From contig JAFQCR010000026.1 of the NCBI GenBank assembly GCA_017416345.1, forward strand, positions 44,828 to 108,827: 64,000 bases of DNA, read 5' to 3'. Source of the stretch: Clostridia bacterium (GTDB lineage Bacteria; Bacillota; Clostridia; Oscillospirales; Acutalibacteraceae). Below, piece by piece: positions 42,432 through 50,140 of this stretch; within the stretch, counting starts at the first letter, position 1; the number at the start of each line of letters is the position of its first letter. The position numbers were made by a program, and so were the translations under genes. The notes below the pieces were generated by a model, which did no database searches, was not told the origin of the DNA, and saw only the letters and a list, made by a program, of their open reading frames with translations.

Positions 42432-43235
42432 ATGGTTAGTAAAGAAGCGTTTAAAAAAGAAAAATATTCGGTTGAGGATCTTAGGTGTATCGTAAAAATT
42501 TTGCGTGAACCCGGCGGTTGCCCTTGGGATGCCGAGCAGACCCATAAGTCGATAAGACGTGATCTGCTTGAGGAGGCATACGAGGTCGCCGATGCAATCG
42601 ATACCGATGATGACGTTGCTTTGTGTGAGGAGTTGGGAGACCTTTTATTGCAGGTCGTTTTCCACGCACAGATCGCAACCGAGGAAAAGAGCTTCACCTT
42701 GGATGAGGTTGCCGACGGTATCTGCAAAAAGCTGATACTTCGCCATCCGCACGTGTTTGGTGACGTAGTTGCCGAAACACCCGAGGAGGTACTCAACAAC
42801 TGGGATGCCATCAAGCGTGATGAAAAGAGTCAGAAGACCTTTACCGATACCCTTGAAAGTGTACCGAGAGCATTTCCGGCGCTTATGCGTGCCGCCAAGG
42901 TTCAAAAGAGAGCCGCCAAGGCAGGCTTTGATTGGGATGACCCGCAGGATGCTTTCAAAAAGCTCCCCGAGGAGACCGAAGAGTTTAGCGCCGCTGTAGC
43001 TTCGGGTGACCGTGCCGCAATGGAGGAGGAATTCGGAGACCTGCTTTTTGCCGCGGTCAATGTTTCAAGATTTTATAAAATAGATGCCGAAAGCGCTTTG
43101 GCATCGGCCACCGATAAGTTTATGAAACGCTTTAAGGCGGTGGAGCAAGAGGTCTTAAAAGGCGGTCACCAGATGACCGATATGTCTTTGGAAGAGCTTG
43201 ATGCCATTTGGGACAAGATCAAGCACCAAGACTGA
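42432..43235 (+). CDS. mazG: Nucleoside triphosphate pyrophosphohydrolase MazG
   Basis: A 267-residue all-alpha NTP pyrophosphatase with two MazG repeats. The first has CPWDAEQTHKSIRRDLLEEAYEV and the EE..E metal ligands plus GDLLLQVVFHA; the second has PEETEEF and EEFGDLLFAAVNVSR. It cleaves non-canonical NTPs to NMP. B. subtilis YabN carries an extra N-terminal methylase domain that is absent here. GAGG is eight bases before the ATG. Confidence 0.95.
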   Translation: MVSKEAFKKEKYSVEDLRCIVKILREPGGCPWDAEQTHKSIRRDLLEEAYEVADAIDTDDDVALCEELGDLLLQVVFHAQIATEEKSFTLDEVADGICKKLILRHPHVFGDVVAETPEEVLNNWDAIKRDEKSQKTFTDTLESVPRAFPALMRAAKVQKRAAKAGFDWDDPQDAFKKLPEETEEFSAAVASGDRAAMEEEFGDLLFAAVNVSRFYKIDAESALASATDKFMKRFKAVEQEVLKGGHQMTDMSLEELDAIWDKIKHQD

Positions 43236-43299
43236 AATTTGTTTCAAAGTCAGGATCAAAAACCTGTTTGAATAATTTATTTTAGGAGGATGTTCAACT

Positions 43300-43572
43300 A
43301 TGAACAAGACAGAATTAGTAGCAGCTATCGCCGAGAAGGCAGAAATCAGCAAGAAGGACGCCGACAAGGCAGTTGCAGCCCTCATCGAGACCGTTACCGA
43401 GGCTCTCAAGGCCGGTGACAAGATCCAGCTCGTAGGCTTTGGTACCTTCGAGGTTCGTGTACGTCCCGAGAGAACCGGACGCAACCCCAGAACCAAGGAG
43501 ACCATCAAGATCGCTGCTTCCAAGGTTCCTGCATTCAAGGCAGGCGCAGCTCTTAAGAACGCTGTTAAGTAA
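43300..43572 (+). CDS. hup: DNA-binding protein HU
   Basis: A 90-residue histone-like protein: [25 protein letters not shown] (first 25 residues, shown as [11 protein letters not shown] then AEISKKDA), the DNA-bending arm [18 protein letters not shown] with the tip RNPRT, and [14 protein letters not shown] at the end. AGGAGG is before the ATG, and a terminator follows, so it is highly expressed on its own transcript even though it lies inside the mazG-yab cluster. Confidence 0.97.
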   Translation: MNKTELVAAIAEKAEISKKDADKAVAALIETVTEALKAGDKIQLVGFGTFEVRVRPERTGRNPRTKETIKIAASKVPAFKAGAALKNAVK

Positions 43573-43587
43573 TCTGAATTTAAAGTT

Positions 43588-43621
43588 GAAGCCGCTTGGT
43601 TTTTCAAGCGGCTTTTCCTTT
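43588..43621 (+). terminator. Rho-independent terminator of hup
   Basis: AAGCCGCTTG, loop, CAAGCGGCTT, then TTCCTTTT. Confidence 0.85.
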
Positions 43622-43635
43622 TAAGAGGTATCATA

Positions 43636-43878
43636 ATGAGACTTGATAAATATTTAAAGGTTTCGCGCATAATCAAGCGCAGAACGGTTGCCAACGAGGC
43701 TTGTGATGCAGGGCGTGTGACCGTCAACGGAAAGGTCGCCAGAGCATCCTATGATGTCAAGGTAGGCGATGTTATGGAAATAGCCTTCGGTGAACGCACC
43801 GTCAAGGCCGAGATTCTGGATGTCAGCGAGGTCGTCCGCAAGGAAAACGCAGCAATGATGTACCGTATAATCGAGTAA
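43636..43878 (+). CDS. rqcP: S4-domain RNA-binding protein RqcP
   Basis: An 80-residue S4-domain protein: MRLDKYLKVSRIIKRRTVAN, then GRVTVNGKVARASYDVKVGD. It matches YabO/RqcP (Hsp15-like), which assists RqcH in adding alanine tails on stalled 50S subunits. It works in the same quality-control field as SmpB/tmRNA. AAGAGGTAT precedes the ATG. Its place before yabP is conserved from B. subtilis. Confidence 0.93.
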   Translation: MRLDKYLKVSRIIKRRTVANEACDAGRVTVNGKVARASYDVKVGDVMEIAFGERTVKAEILDVSEVVRKENAAMMYRIIE

Positions 43879-43938
43879 TCAAACCGCAAAAAGGTTCATA
43901 TATTTTCATAAAACCATATATAAGAGGGATTTGATCAT

Positions 43939-44208
43939 ATGAACCAGAAACCGCCGTCACCCGAACAGGGGATAATTTTGCAAAACCGCTCGAAATTAAG
44001 TGTTACGGGTGTTTTGGAGGTCATCGGCTTTGATGATGAGACTGTTTTGCTTGATACTGCACTCGGTAAGCTGACCGTAAAGGGTCAGGCGCTTAAGGTT
44101 ATAAGCTTCACGGTAGAAACGGGACATCTGTTGGTCGAGGGCAATGTTGCTGCGTTGGTGTACACCGGTCAAGCCAAAAAAGGTGTTTTGAAAAGGCTGT
44201 TCGGATAA
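43939..44208 (+). CDS. yabP: Sporulation protein YabP
   Basis: An 89-residue beta-rich protein: QNRSKLSVTGVLEVIGFDDETVLLDTALGKLTVKGQ is the YabP/YqfC core (shown here as NRSKLSVTGVLEV and LGKLTVKGQ). It is part of the machinery needed for a normal spore cortex and is the best single marker in this window that the organism can form spores. AAGAGGGATT lies before ATG. Its stop overlaps the next start (TAATG). Confidence 0.92.
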   Translation: MNQKPPSPEQGIILQNRSKLSVTGVLEVIGFDDETVLLDTALGKLTVKGQALKVISFTVETGHLLVEGNVAALVYTGQAKKGVLKRLFG

Positions 44209-44702
44209 TGGGGTACATTGATGTTTCGTATCAGGCCGTTACATTTTTGTTGTCTGTAGTGCTCGGTGCTGTGATGTGCCTTTTGTATGACGTTTTGCGC
44301 GCTTTACACAAACGGATGCTCAAAGGCTTTTTTGAGGTGTTTGTGAGCGACATTTTGTTTTGGAGCATTGCCGCCGTTATTACCTTCTGCTTTCTTGTCA
44401 TCCGATGCAACGGTTACGTCAGAGGTTTCGTCATTGTAGGGCAGGCCATGGGCTTTTCGGCGGTCAGGCTGACCGTATCACGGTATATTTTGGCAGGAAT
44501 TGATTGGTTAATGTCGATATTTTCCGGTGTTTTTCGTTTTGTTTGGCGGTTTGTTGCCAAAATATTCCGAATATTGAAAAATATTTTGAAAAAAACACTT
44601 AAATATGCAAAAAAACTCTTGCAACCTAAATGCAAGCTGTTGTATAATCATCTAAAAGTACAGAAGTTTAAATCAACTGATAAAGTTTTGGATAAAAATT
44701 GA
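44208..44702 (+). CDS. yabQ: Spore cortex biosynthesis protein YabQ
   Basis: A 164-residue membrane protein with three to four helices in the first 110 residues (QAVTFLLSVVLGAVMCLLYD, then FWSIAAVITFCFLVI) and a very basic C-terminal tail. YabQ is an outer forespore membrane protein essential for cortex formation in B. subtilis. Overlaps yabP by one base, so they are translationally coupled. Confidence 0.9.
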   Translation: MGYIDVSYQAVTFLLSVVLGAVMCLLYDVLRALHKRMLKGFFEVFVSDILFWSIAAVITFCFLVIRCNGYVRGFVIVGQAMGFSAVRLTVSRYILAGIDWLMSIFSGVFRFVWRFVAKIFRILKNILKKTLKYAKKLLQPKCKLLYNHLKVQKFKSTDKVLDKN

Positions 44703-44715
44703 AGGAGTTATGAAA

Positions 44716-45006
44716 GTGGCATCTGAGACCAAAAGGCAGAGCAGCATAATCCTGCGTGTGGTGCTTTTGATTTTCGCTGTTTGGATGATCTATTATCTCG
44801 GCTCTTTGATAAAGGACTATACTTCCGTTCAGAAGCAGTATGATGCCGTTGCGGCACGACGTGATGAGCTTAAACTCGAGGTTGAGCAGAAGGCCAACAT
44901 GCTTGAAAACGGAAACGACGCTGATTTTATCGAGCGTGCGGCACGTGAACGTTTGGGCTACGTTTACGCCGATGAACATGTGTATATTGATATTTCCGGT
45001 GATTGA
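44716..45006 (+). CDS. divIC: Septum formation initiator DivIC/FtsB
   Basis: A single-pass membrane protein of 96 residues: basic N-terminus, transmembrane helix (about 12-32), then a coiled coil (YDAVAARRDELKLEVEQK) and the DivIC end FIERAARERLGYV. It stabilises the FtsL-DivIC-DivIB complex at division. GTG 44716 gives proper spacing from GAAGGAG; ATG 44710 is only two bases from it but would add two residues (MK) before Val. Confidence 0.9.
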   Translation: MASETKRQSSIILRVVLLIFAVWMIYYLGSLIKDYTSVQKQYDAVAARRDELKLEVEQKANMLENGNDADFIERAARERLGYVYADEHVYIDISGD

Positions 45007-45060
45007 CGGAGATATAAATATAAAATTTTCTTGAGGTTTCTTTGGAGGATTAGGCAATCA

Positions 45061-45543
45061 ATGCAGATCGAGGTAGGACAAATCGTAGAGGGAAAGGTTA
45101 CCGGTATCACCAATTTCGGCGTTTTTGTCGATTTGGGTGAAGGAAAATCGGGCCTTGTCCACATTTCGGAGATCGCACAGACCTATGTCAGCGACGTCCG
45201 TGAGTTCGTTAAGGAAAACGACACAGTTAAAATGAAGGTGCTGACCGTTTCGGAGGACGGAAAGATCAGCCTTTCCATCAAAAAGGCTCAGCCGCAGGCT
45301 GAAGCTCCGCAGCAGCGTCCCCGTAACAACAATCACAATAACGGCGGACAGCGTACCACAAGACCCCCGAAAAGAGAGCCTGATTACGCATCTCCTGCAG
45401 CCGTATGGACTCCCAAAAAGAGCGAGTCGACCTCTTTTGAGGATATGATGGCTAAATTCAAGCAGACCAGCGACGAAAAATTCTCGGATCTTAAGCGCAA
45501 GAATCCCGATACCCGTCGCCCCAAGCGTGCAACCATGAAATAA
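45061..45543 (+). CDS. yabR: S1-domain RNA-binding protein YabR
   Basis: A 160-residue protein with an N-terminal S1 domain (about 1-75; GQIVEGKVTGITNFGVFVDL, then SGLVHISEIAQTYV) and a disordered basic tail rich in Gln, Asn and Arg. It matches YabR/general stress protein 13-type proteins that associate with ribosomes. ATG 45061 follows GGAGGATTAGG; the frame extends further upstream without a start signal. It closes the yab cluster. Confidence 0.9.
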   Translation: MQIEVGQIVEGKVTGITNFGVFVDLGEGKSGLVHISEIAQTYVSDVREFVKENDTVKMKVLTVSEDGKISLSIKKAQPQAEAPQQRPRNNNHNNGGQRTTRPPKREPDYASPAAVWTPKKSESTSFEDMMAKFKQTSDEKFSDLKRKNPDTRRPKRATMK

Positions 45544-45551
45544 CAAAAACG

Positions 45552-45594
45552 GCAGACCAGAGCCAAACTACATACGGGCGTTGGTCTGCTTTTG
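45552..45594 (+). terminator. Rho-independent terminator
   Basis: GCAGACCA (45552-45559) pairs with TGGTCTGC (45582-45589), followed by TTTTG. It directly abuts the ribosome binding site of the next gene. Confidence 0.7.
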
Positions 45595-45606
45595 TTTGGA
45601 GTAAAT

Positions 45607-46455
45607 ATGATTAAGGAAATTGATGTAAAACGTATTGAGGATGCTGTGGCAAGGCTTTGTGTCTCCGCCAACAAAATACTGCCTCAAAGCGTTACCGACA
45701 GTATCTGTACTGCCTGCAAAACCGAAACCGACGGTCTGGGCAGGGAAATAATGTGCGACCTTGTCCGCAATATAGATGCGGCAAAGGAGCTTGATATCCC
45801 TGTGTGCCAGGACACGGGAATGGCGGTCGTTTTTATTGAAATCGGCCAGGATGTTCACCTTGTCGGCGGCTCATTGTGTGACGCCGTGAATAGGGGAGTT
45901 GCCAAGGGTTATACCGACGGTCTTTTGCGTAAATCGGTGGTCGCCGATCCGCTCAACCGAATCAATACCGATGATAACACCCCTGCGGTTTTGCATACAA
46001 AGGTTGTTGACGGTGACTGTGTCAAGGTGACAGTGGCACCCAAGGGCTTTGGCAGTGAAAATATGAGCAAGGTTAAAATGCTGACACCTGCCGCAGGCCG
46101 TGACGGTGTTGTGAAGGCTGTGCTTGATATCGTCCGTGAGGCAGGCAGTAACCCTTGTCCGCCAATGGTCATCGGTGTTGGTATCGGCGGTGATTTTGAG
46201 CAGGTTGCCTACCTTTCCAAAAAGGCACTTTGCCGTGACCTTGGAACCCATAATAAGAATGAGTTTTATGCCGAGCTTGAGACCGAATTGTTAGAAAAGG
46301 TCAATGAGCTAGGGATTGGACCTCAGGGCTTTGGCGGCAAGACCACCGCTTTGGGTCTTAATATTGAATACGCACCGACCCACATTGCAGGTCTGCCCGT
46401 TGCGGTCAACATCGGTTGCCATGTGACCCGCCACAAATCGGAAATTATTAAGTAA
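45607..46455 (+). CDS. Class I fumarate hydratase/tartrate dehydratase, alpha subunit
   Basis: A 282-residue subunit of an iron-sulfur hydro-lyase (fumarate to malate, or tartrate to oxaloacetate). CQDTGMAVVF, the GSENMSKVKML and PCPPMVIGVGIGG segments and the cysteines CQDTG, CPP and GCH are those of TtdA/FumA-alpha. The beta subunit that normally follows is absent here. ATG 45607 follows TTTGGAGT. It lies directly after a terminator hairpin, so transcription may need its own promoter. Confidence 0.9.
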   Translation: MIKEIDVKRIEDAVARLCVSANKILPQSVTDSICTACKTETDGLGREIMCDLVRNIDAAKELDIPVCQDTGMAVVFIEIGQDVHLVGGSLCDAVNRGVAKGYTDGLLRKSVVADPLNRINTDDNTPAVLHTKVVDGDCVKVTVAPKGFGSENMSKVKMLTPAAGRDGVVKAVLDIVREAGSNPCPPMVIGVGIGGDFEQVAYLSKKALCRDLGTHNKNEFYAELETELLEKVNELGIGPQGFGGKTTALGLNIEYAPTHIAGLPVAVNIGCHVTRHKSEIIK

Positions 46456-46466
46456 TTGGAGAAAAA

Positions 46467-47585
46467 ATGAAGAAGTATAATATGATCGCTCCGTGCATTT
46501 TCGGAGTTGAAGGAATATTGGCTGACGAGCTGCGCCGGATCGGTGCTGATGATGTCAACGCCGAAAACGGTCGTGTACTGTTTTCTGGCGATGCCTCTAT
46601 GATAGCCGCCGCAAACATAAATTCACGCTTTGCTGAGCGAATAATGCTCAATTTGGGCACCTTCAGGGCAATGACCTTTACCGAGCTGTTTGACGGTGTA
46701 AAGGCTCTGCCGCTTGAGGAGTATATTTCGGTCAAGGATGCTTTCCCTGTAAAGGGTTGGAGCATAAATTCACAGCTTCACAGTATTCCCGACTGTCAGT
46801 CGATCGTCAAAAAGGCTTGTGTTGAGCGCTTGAAAACGGTTTATAAGACCAACTGGTTTGAGGAGACCGGCCCCGTGCATCAGTTGCAGTTTTCCATTAT
46901 GAAGGATCAGGTCACTTTAATGCTTGATACCACGGGTCACGGTCTGCATAAAAGAGGATACCGTGCAAATTCCAATATGGCACCCATTAAGGAGACCCTT
47001 GCCGCCGCAATGTGCGATATTGCAAGGATTTACCCTGACACAAAGATTTTTGACCCCTTCTGCGGAAGCGGTACCATTCTCATTGAAGCCGCTCTGATGG
47101 CCAAAAAGCAGGCTCCCGGACTTCGTCAGCACTTTGCCGCCGAGCGCTTCTCATTTATTGATGAAAAGGTATGGAGTGAGCAACGTGCCGCCGCAATGGA
47201 TAAGATATTGCCCGATATCGAATTCCGGGCCGTGGGCTATGACATCGACCCCGAGTGTGTGAAGCTGACGCTGGAAAACGCCAAGAAAGCAGGCGTTGAA
47301 AAGTATGTCAGAGCCGAGGTCAGGGATGTTAAGGATTTCAAACTGCCCGAAGGCAGAACGTTGGTCATCACAAATCCGCCCTACGGCGAGCGCTTGCTGG
47401 ACATCCGTGCCGCCGAGGAGCTTTATAAAACCATGGGCAATGTTTTCCCGCAGGAGCAGGGCAAGAAGTATTACGTTATCAGCCCTCATGACGAGTTTGA
47501 AAAATTCTTTGGCCGCAAGCCCGATAAAAAGCGCAAGCTTTATAACGGCATGATAAAATGCGATCTGAATATGTATTTTAAATAA
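46467..47585 (+). CDS. THUMP-domain 23S rRNA/tRNA methyltransferase (RlmL-like)
   Basis: A 372-residue SAM-dependent RNA methyltransferase: N-terminal ferredoxin-like plus THUMP domain (about 1-160), then a Rossmann domain with FDPFCGSGTILIEAALMA and the N6/N2-methylase motif TNPPYGERL. It resembles the clostridial YpsC/RlmL-type enzymes that modify guanosine in 23S rRNA. Starts eleven bases after the fumarase subunit gene, in the same transcript. A strong terminator follows. Confidence 0.93.
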   Translation: MKKYNMIAPCIFGVEGILADELRRIGADDVNAENGRVLFSGDASMIAAANINSRFAERIMLNLGTFRAMTFTELFDGVKALPLEEYISVKDAFPVKGWSINSQLHSIPDCQSIVKKACVERLKTVYKTNWFEETGPVHQLQFSIMKDQVTLMLDTTGHGLHKRGYRANSNMAPIKETLAAAMCDIARIYPDTKIFDPFCGSGTILIEAALMAKKQAPGLRQHFAAERFSFIDEKVWSEQRAAAMDKILPDIEFRAVGYDIDPECVKLTLENAKKAGVEKYVRAEVRDVKDFKLPEGRTLVITNPPYGERLLDIRAAEELYKTMGNVFPQEQGKKYYVISPHDEFEKFFGRKPDKKRKLYNGMIKCDLNMYFK

Positions 47586-47623
47586 AAAAACTCGCAACAG
47601 AAATTTCTGTTGCGAGTTTTTTT
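47584..47623. terminator. Bidirectional terminator
   Basis: AAAAAAACTCGCAACAGA pairs with TCTGTTGCGAGTTTTTTT; shared with the convergent small gene. Confidence 0.9.
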
Positions 47624-47627
47624 ACAT

Positions 47628-47786
47628 TCACTTATTTTCGTTTGCTTCAAGTTTCTTGACATATTCTTTGACAGCAATGTTAATAAATTGCGATAAAGAA
47701 CGGTCATCGTATTCTGCTAACGCTTTGGCTTTTTCAAGAACATCACTATCTATAGTAATGCTTATTTTCTCTTTCAACGGGCGCAT
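47628..47786 (-). CDS. Ribbon-helix-helix (CopG/Arc-like) protein
   Basis: 52 residues from ATG (47784-47786), with TAGGAGTG upstream; the longer open frame to 47861 has no start signal. KEKISITIDSDVLEKAKALAEYDDRSLSQFINIAVKEYV (shown as ISITIDSDVLEKAKALAE and RSLSQFINIAV) fits a beta-strand plus two helices of the ribbon-helix-helix fold. It could be an antitoxin-like repressor, but there is no toxin gene beside it. Confidence 0.75.
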   Translation of the reverse strand: MRPLKEKISITIDSDVLEKAKALAEYDDRSLSQFINIAVKEYVKKLEANENK

Positions 47787-47824
47787 AAAATCACTCCTAT
47801 CGTAAGATATTATACTAAAAACTC

Positions 47825-47853
47825 TTGCTAAATATTTAAAAGTAGGATATAAT
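47825..47853 (+). promoter_or_regulatory. Promoter of the small Cys protein
   Basis: TTGCTA (47825-47830), 17 bases, TATAAT (47848-47853). Confidence 0.65.
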
Positions 47854-47887
47854 AGGAGCAAGTAGGAATATATTGAGGAGAGTTTGT

Positions 47888-48088
47888 ATGGCTGAGTTTT
47901 GTTTAAAACATTTTAATGAGATGTTTAATAAGCAATATAGCGAAAATGATGTAAAATTGTCTAATGATTTTTGTGAGAGCTGTGGAGAGTGGACAAAATG
48001 TGTGGTTTATATAAAAGAAGATTTTAAGTTAAAGAACAGGGTTAGGTGGAAGTTGTATTCTTTATTAGAGAAATTTAACAAGGATTAA
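47888..48088 (+). CDS. Small cysteine-rich (zinc-ribbon-like) protein
   Basis: 66 residues; GAGGAGA before ATG 47888. Contains CLKHF near the start and CESCGEWTKC (CxxC plus a further Cys), so a metal-binding site is likely. Similar short proteins are common in clostridia and unassigned. AT-rich relative to neighbours. Divergent from the ribbon-helix-helix gene. Confidence 0.7.
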   Translation: MAEFCLKHFNEMFNKQYSENDVKLSNDFCESCGEWTKCVVYIKEDFKLKNRVRWKLYSLLEKFNKD

Positions 48089-48104
48089 AGCACGTAGGGA
48101 AAGG

Positions 48105-48165
48105 ATTTATCCTTACCATACAATTTGAATTTTTGCGGAAAGCATAAATGCTTTCCCTACAACGG
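48105..48165. repeat. GTAGGGAAAG-type inverted repeat
   Basis: GTAGGGAAAGGATTTATCC at the left and GGAAAGCATAAATGCTTTCC-CTAC at the right; part of the dispersed CTAC-ended repeat family. Confidence 0.55.
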
Positions 48166-48181
48166 TACATTATGCAAAACA

Positions 48182-48218
48182 AAAGCACAGCATCATTTGA
48201 CGCTGTGCTTTCTTTTAT
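48182..48218 (-). terminator. Terminator of the GH16 gene
   Basis: AAAGCACAGC pairs with GCTGTGCTTT; the minus-strand tail is T-rich. Confidence 0.75.
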
Positions 48219-48224
48219 TTGTGA

Positions 48225-49052
48225 TTATTTGAAGTAAATCTCCTCGCCGTCCTTCTGATAAAGAGCAACGTGGTCGACCTTCATGACCCACTTAAAGGGC
48301 TCCTCGGTGCCGTCCATACTGCAGCCGAGCTTTCTTGCAGGGGTATAGAGGTATTCCGACATAATGAAGTAGATGGGAAGTCTGAAGGTGTCGAGGTTGA
48401 CTTCCTTGTTCCAAAGATGCTCGGAACCGGGGGTAAGGGGTGCGTGGAAATAGACCTCACCGTCAACACCGAAATCTACGTAATCGGGAGTCCACTCCAT
48501 AAAATAGGTGTGGGTCTCGGTTCTGAGGACCTCGGGCGCACTTTCAAAGGTGTGGCTACGCTCGGCACGGGGAACGGTACCGTCGTTGGAGGCGTGGGGA
48601 TTCCACTGATGCAGGTTGGCAACTACGTTGGTTTCACTGCCAAGCTGTTCAACCATATCGAACTCTGCGCCGGAGCCGTCCTTTGTCTTTTCGGTAGAGC
48701 AGAACCAATATGCGCCGCTGTTGCCCTTATAAAAAGGAATCTGTGCCTTGATCTCAAAGTAGCCGTACTTGAACTCCATACGGTCCTTGGTGGTCAAAAA
48801 GCAGGGCGTATAATAAGGCTTGCCGTCAACGACCTCTTCAGGTGCAACCTTTGAGCTGAAAAGAACTACCTGACCGTCCTTGACGTAGTAGGTCTTGTCC
48901 GACCATTCCTGATGAATGTCAGCAACGTTCCAGGCAACGGGAGTCCATATTTCCTTATCAATGTCGTTGCCGTTGAAGCAGTCGCCCCAGACCAGCTTAC
49001 GGTCACCCTTTACCTCGGGGATGTCCATGTTGATTCCAAAATTTTTACTCAT
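48225..49052 (-). CDS. Glycoside hydrolase family 16, cytoplasmic
   Basis: A 275-residue GH16 jelly-roll enzyme without signal peptide. Catalytic motif EFDMVE: Glu130 nucleophile, Asp132, Glu135 acid/base. WTPDYVDFGVDGE is the usual GH16 C-terminal pattern. Acts on beta-glucans or related glycans; a cytoplasmic location suggests imported oligosaccharides. GGAGG lies eight bases before the ATG. A leader with a perfect inverted repeat precedes it, and a good promoter is present. Second GH16 in the window (other at 20945). Confidence 0.88.
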   Translation of the reverse strand: MSKNFGINMDIPEVKGDRKLVWGDCFNGNDIDKEIWTPVAWNVADIHQEWSDKTYYVKDGQVVLFSSKVAPEEVVDGKPYYTPCFLTTKDRMEFKYGYFEIKAQIPFYKGNSGAYWFCSTEKTKDGSGAEFDMVEQLGSETNVVANLHQWNPHASNDGTVPRAERSHTFESAPEVLRTETHTYFMEWTPDYVDFGVDGEVYFHAPLTPGSEHLWNKEVNLDTFRLPIYFIMSEYLYTPARKLGCSMDGTEEPFKWVMKVDHVALYQKDGEEIYFK

Positions 49053-49088
49053 AAAAATACCTCCTTACGCGCTTTGCGTAATCAGTTG

Positions 49089-49121
49089 CCGGTACTGTAT
49101 GAATATTTTTTGCAGTACCGG
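49089..49121 (-). promoter_or_regulatory. Perfect inverted repeat in the GH16 leader
   Basis: CCGGTACTG and CAGTACCGG, separated by 15 AT-rich bases, downstream of the promoter. It could be an operator or an mRNA-stabilising hairpin; no T run follows, so it is not a terminator. Confidence 0.6.
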
Positions 49122-49144
49122 TCAGCAGATCGTCTGCAATTTTT

Positions 49145-49173
49145 ATTATATTGGCGGCTTTCACAAATGTCAA
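49145..49173 (-). promoter_or_regulatory. Promoter of the GH16 gene (minus strand)
   Basis: TTGACA (49168-49173), 17 bases, TATAAT (49145-49150) on the minus strand. Confidence 0.8.
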
Positions 49174-49281
49174 CCTAAAAACTCGATTTTTAACGGCAGT
49201 TTTTCGGTATTTCGAAAATTTAAGGTGGAAATTTTTAAAAGGTGTGTTATAATGAATAAAAGACTGTTTCGGAGGCTTTTT

Positions 49282-50043
49282 ATGAAAAGATTTTTAAGCT
49301 TGATCTTCGCCGTGTGCTTGACGGCCGTGCTGACCGTGTCGGTCTCGGCGGCATCCAATAAGCTGAGCGCTACCGCACCTGCAGGTGAGCTGAAGGCAGG
49401 GGATACCGTCAAAGTAACCGTTTCTCTTTCAACCGAGGAGGCTTTTAAGTCTATCGGACTTACAATGATGTACGACAGTAACACGTTTTCGCTTGAATCG
49501 GGCAGTTGGTTGCTTAAGGGCACCGTGCTTAAGGATGTGAACGAGTCAAGAAACCAGGCGGCAGCGGCTTTCACCTCCGAGAAAACGGTCAGGGACGATA
49601 TTTTTGAGTTTACACTCAAGGTAAAAAGCGGTGCTTATACCGATTCATATACCGTTGCGGTAGAGCCCGTCTTGAAAAACGGCTCAAACGTTATCCCGAC
49701 CGACAGTGCTTCGGTAACCGTTAAGGTCAACGGGGCTTCCCGTCCCACAGGCTCCGACCCCGTTGTTTCAAACGGTGTGTCGTCGGTTGTCAGCGGATCC
49801 TCATCGGCGGTTGGTTCTACGACCAACAGCGGTGACGGTACCGCATCATCAACGGTTTCTGATACCGAGTCGTTTTTTGAAAGCACCGTATCCTCCGAGG
49901 TTTCCGTTCCCGACGATACCTCCGACCCCAAGGATCCCGACGGTTCAAACAGCAGGCTGACGCTCATCATTGTTTTGGCGGCAGTTGTTGCGGCTGTGGC
50001 TGTAGTTGTGGTGATCGTTGCGGTCAGATCCAAAAAGAAATAA
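49282..50043 (+). CDS. Cohesin-like domain surface protein with C-terminal membrane anchor
   Basis: A 253-residue exported protein. Start ATG 49282 has CGGAGG at proper spacing; the upstream ATG at 49252 overlaps the likely -10 (TATAAT, 49248). Signal peptide to about residue 24 (VSA-A), then a beta-sandwich of about 125 residues with the cohesin-like pattern AGDTVKVTVSLSTEEAFKSIGLTMMYDS, shown as AGDTVKVTVSLS and SIGLTMMYD. A Ser/Thr-rich linker (about 155-215) leads to a transmembrane helix and a KKK end. Cohesins bind dockerins in cellulosomes; no dockerin is seen in the window. Confidence 0.7.
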   Translation: MKRFLSLIFAVCLTAVLTVSVSAASNKLSATAPAGELKAGDTVKVTVSLSTEEAFKSIGLTMMYDSNTFSLESGSWLLKGTVLKDVNESRNQAAAAFTSEKTVRDDIFEFTLKVKSGAYTDSYTVAVEPVLKNGSNVIPTDSASVTVKVNGASRPTGSDPVVSNGVSSVVSGSSSAVGSTTNSGDGTASSTVSDTESFFESTVSSEVSVPDDTSDPKDPDGSNSRLTLIIVLAAVVAAVAVVVVIVAVRSKKK

Positions 50044-50049
50044 TTTTTC

Positions 50050-50087
50050 AATGCCGATGCATAATTTGTGTCGGCATTTTTGCTTTT
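50050..50087 (+). terminator. Rho-independent terminator
   Basis: AATGCCGA pairs with TCGGCATT, followed by TTTGCTTTT. Confidence 0.8.
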
Positions 50088-50140
50088 CTGTGATTATCCT
50101 TCCTTTAAAAGTCATATATTCTTTAGTGGAGGGATAATTT

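Noticed and set aside
47628-48088. Toxin-antitoxin pair (ribbon-helix-helix gene with the divergent Cys protein)
   Set aside because: The genes are divergent with separate promoters, and the second protein looks like a zinc-ribbon protein, not a toxin.
48916-49281. Upstream extension of the cohesin-like protein into the antisense of GH16
   Set aside because: It would cross the GH16 promoter and the likely -10 at 49248; the signal peptide starts at 49282 with a proper ribosome binding site.
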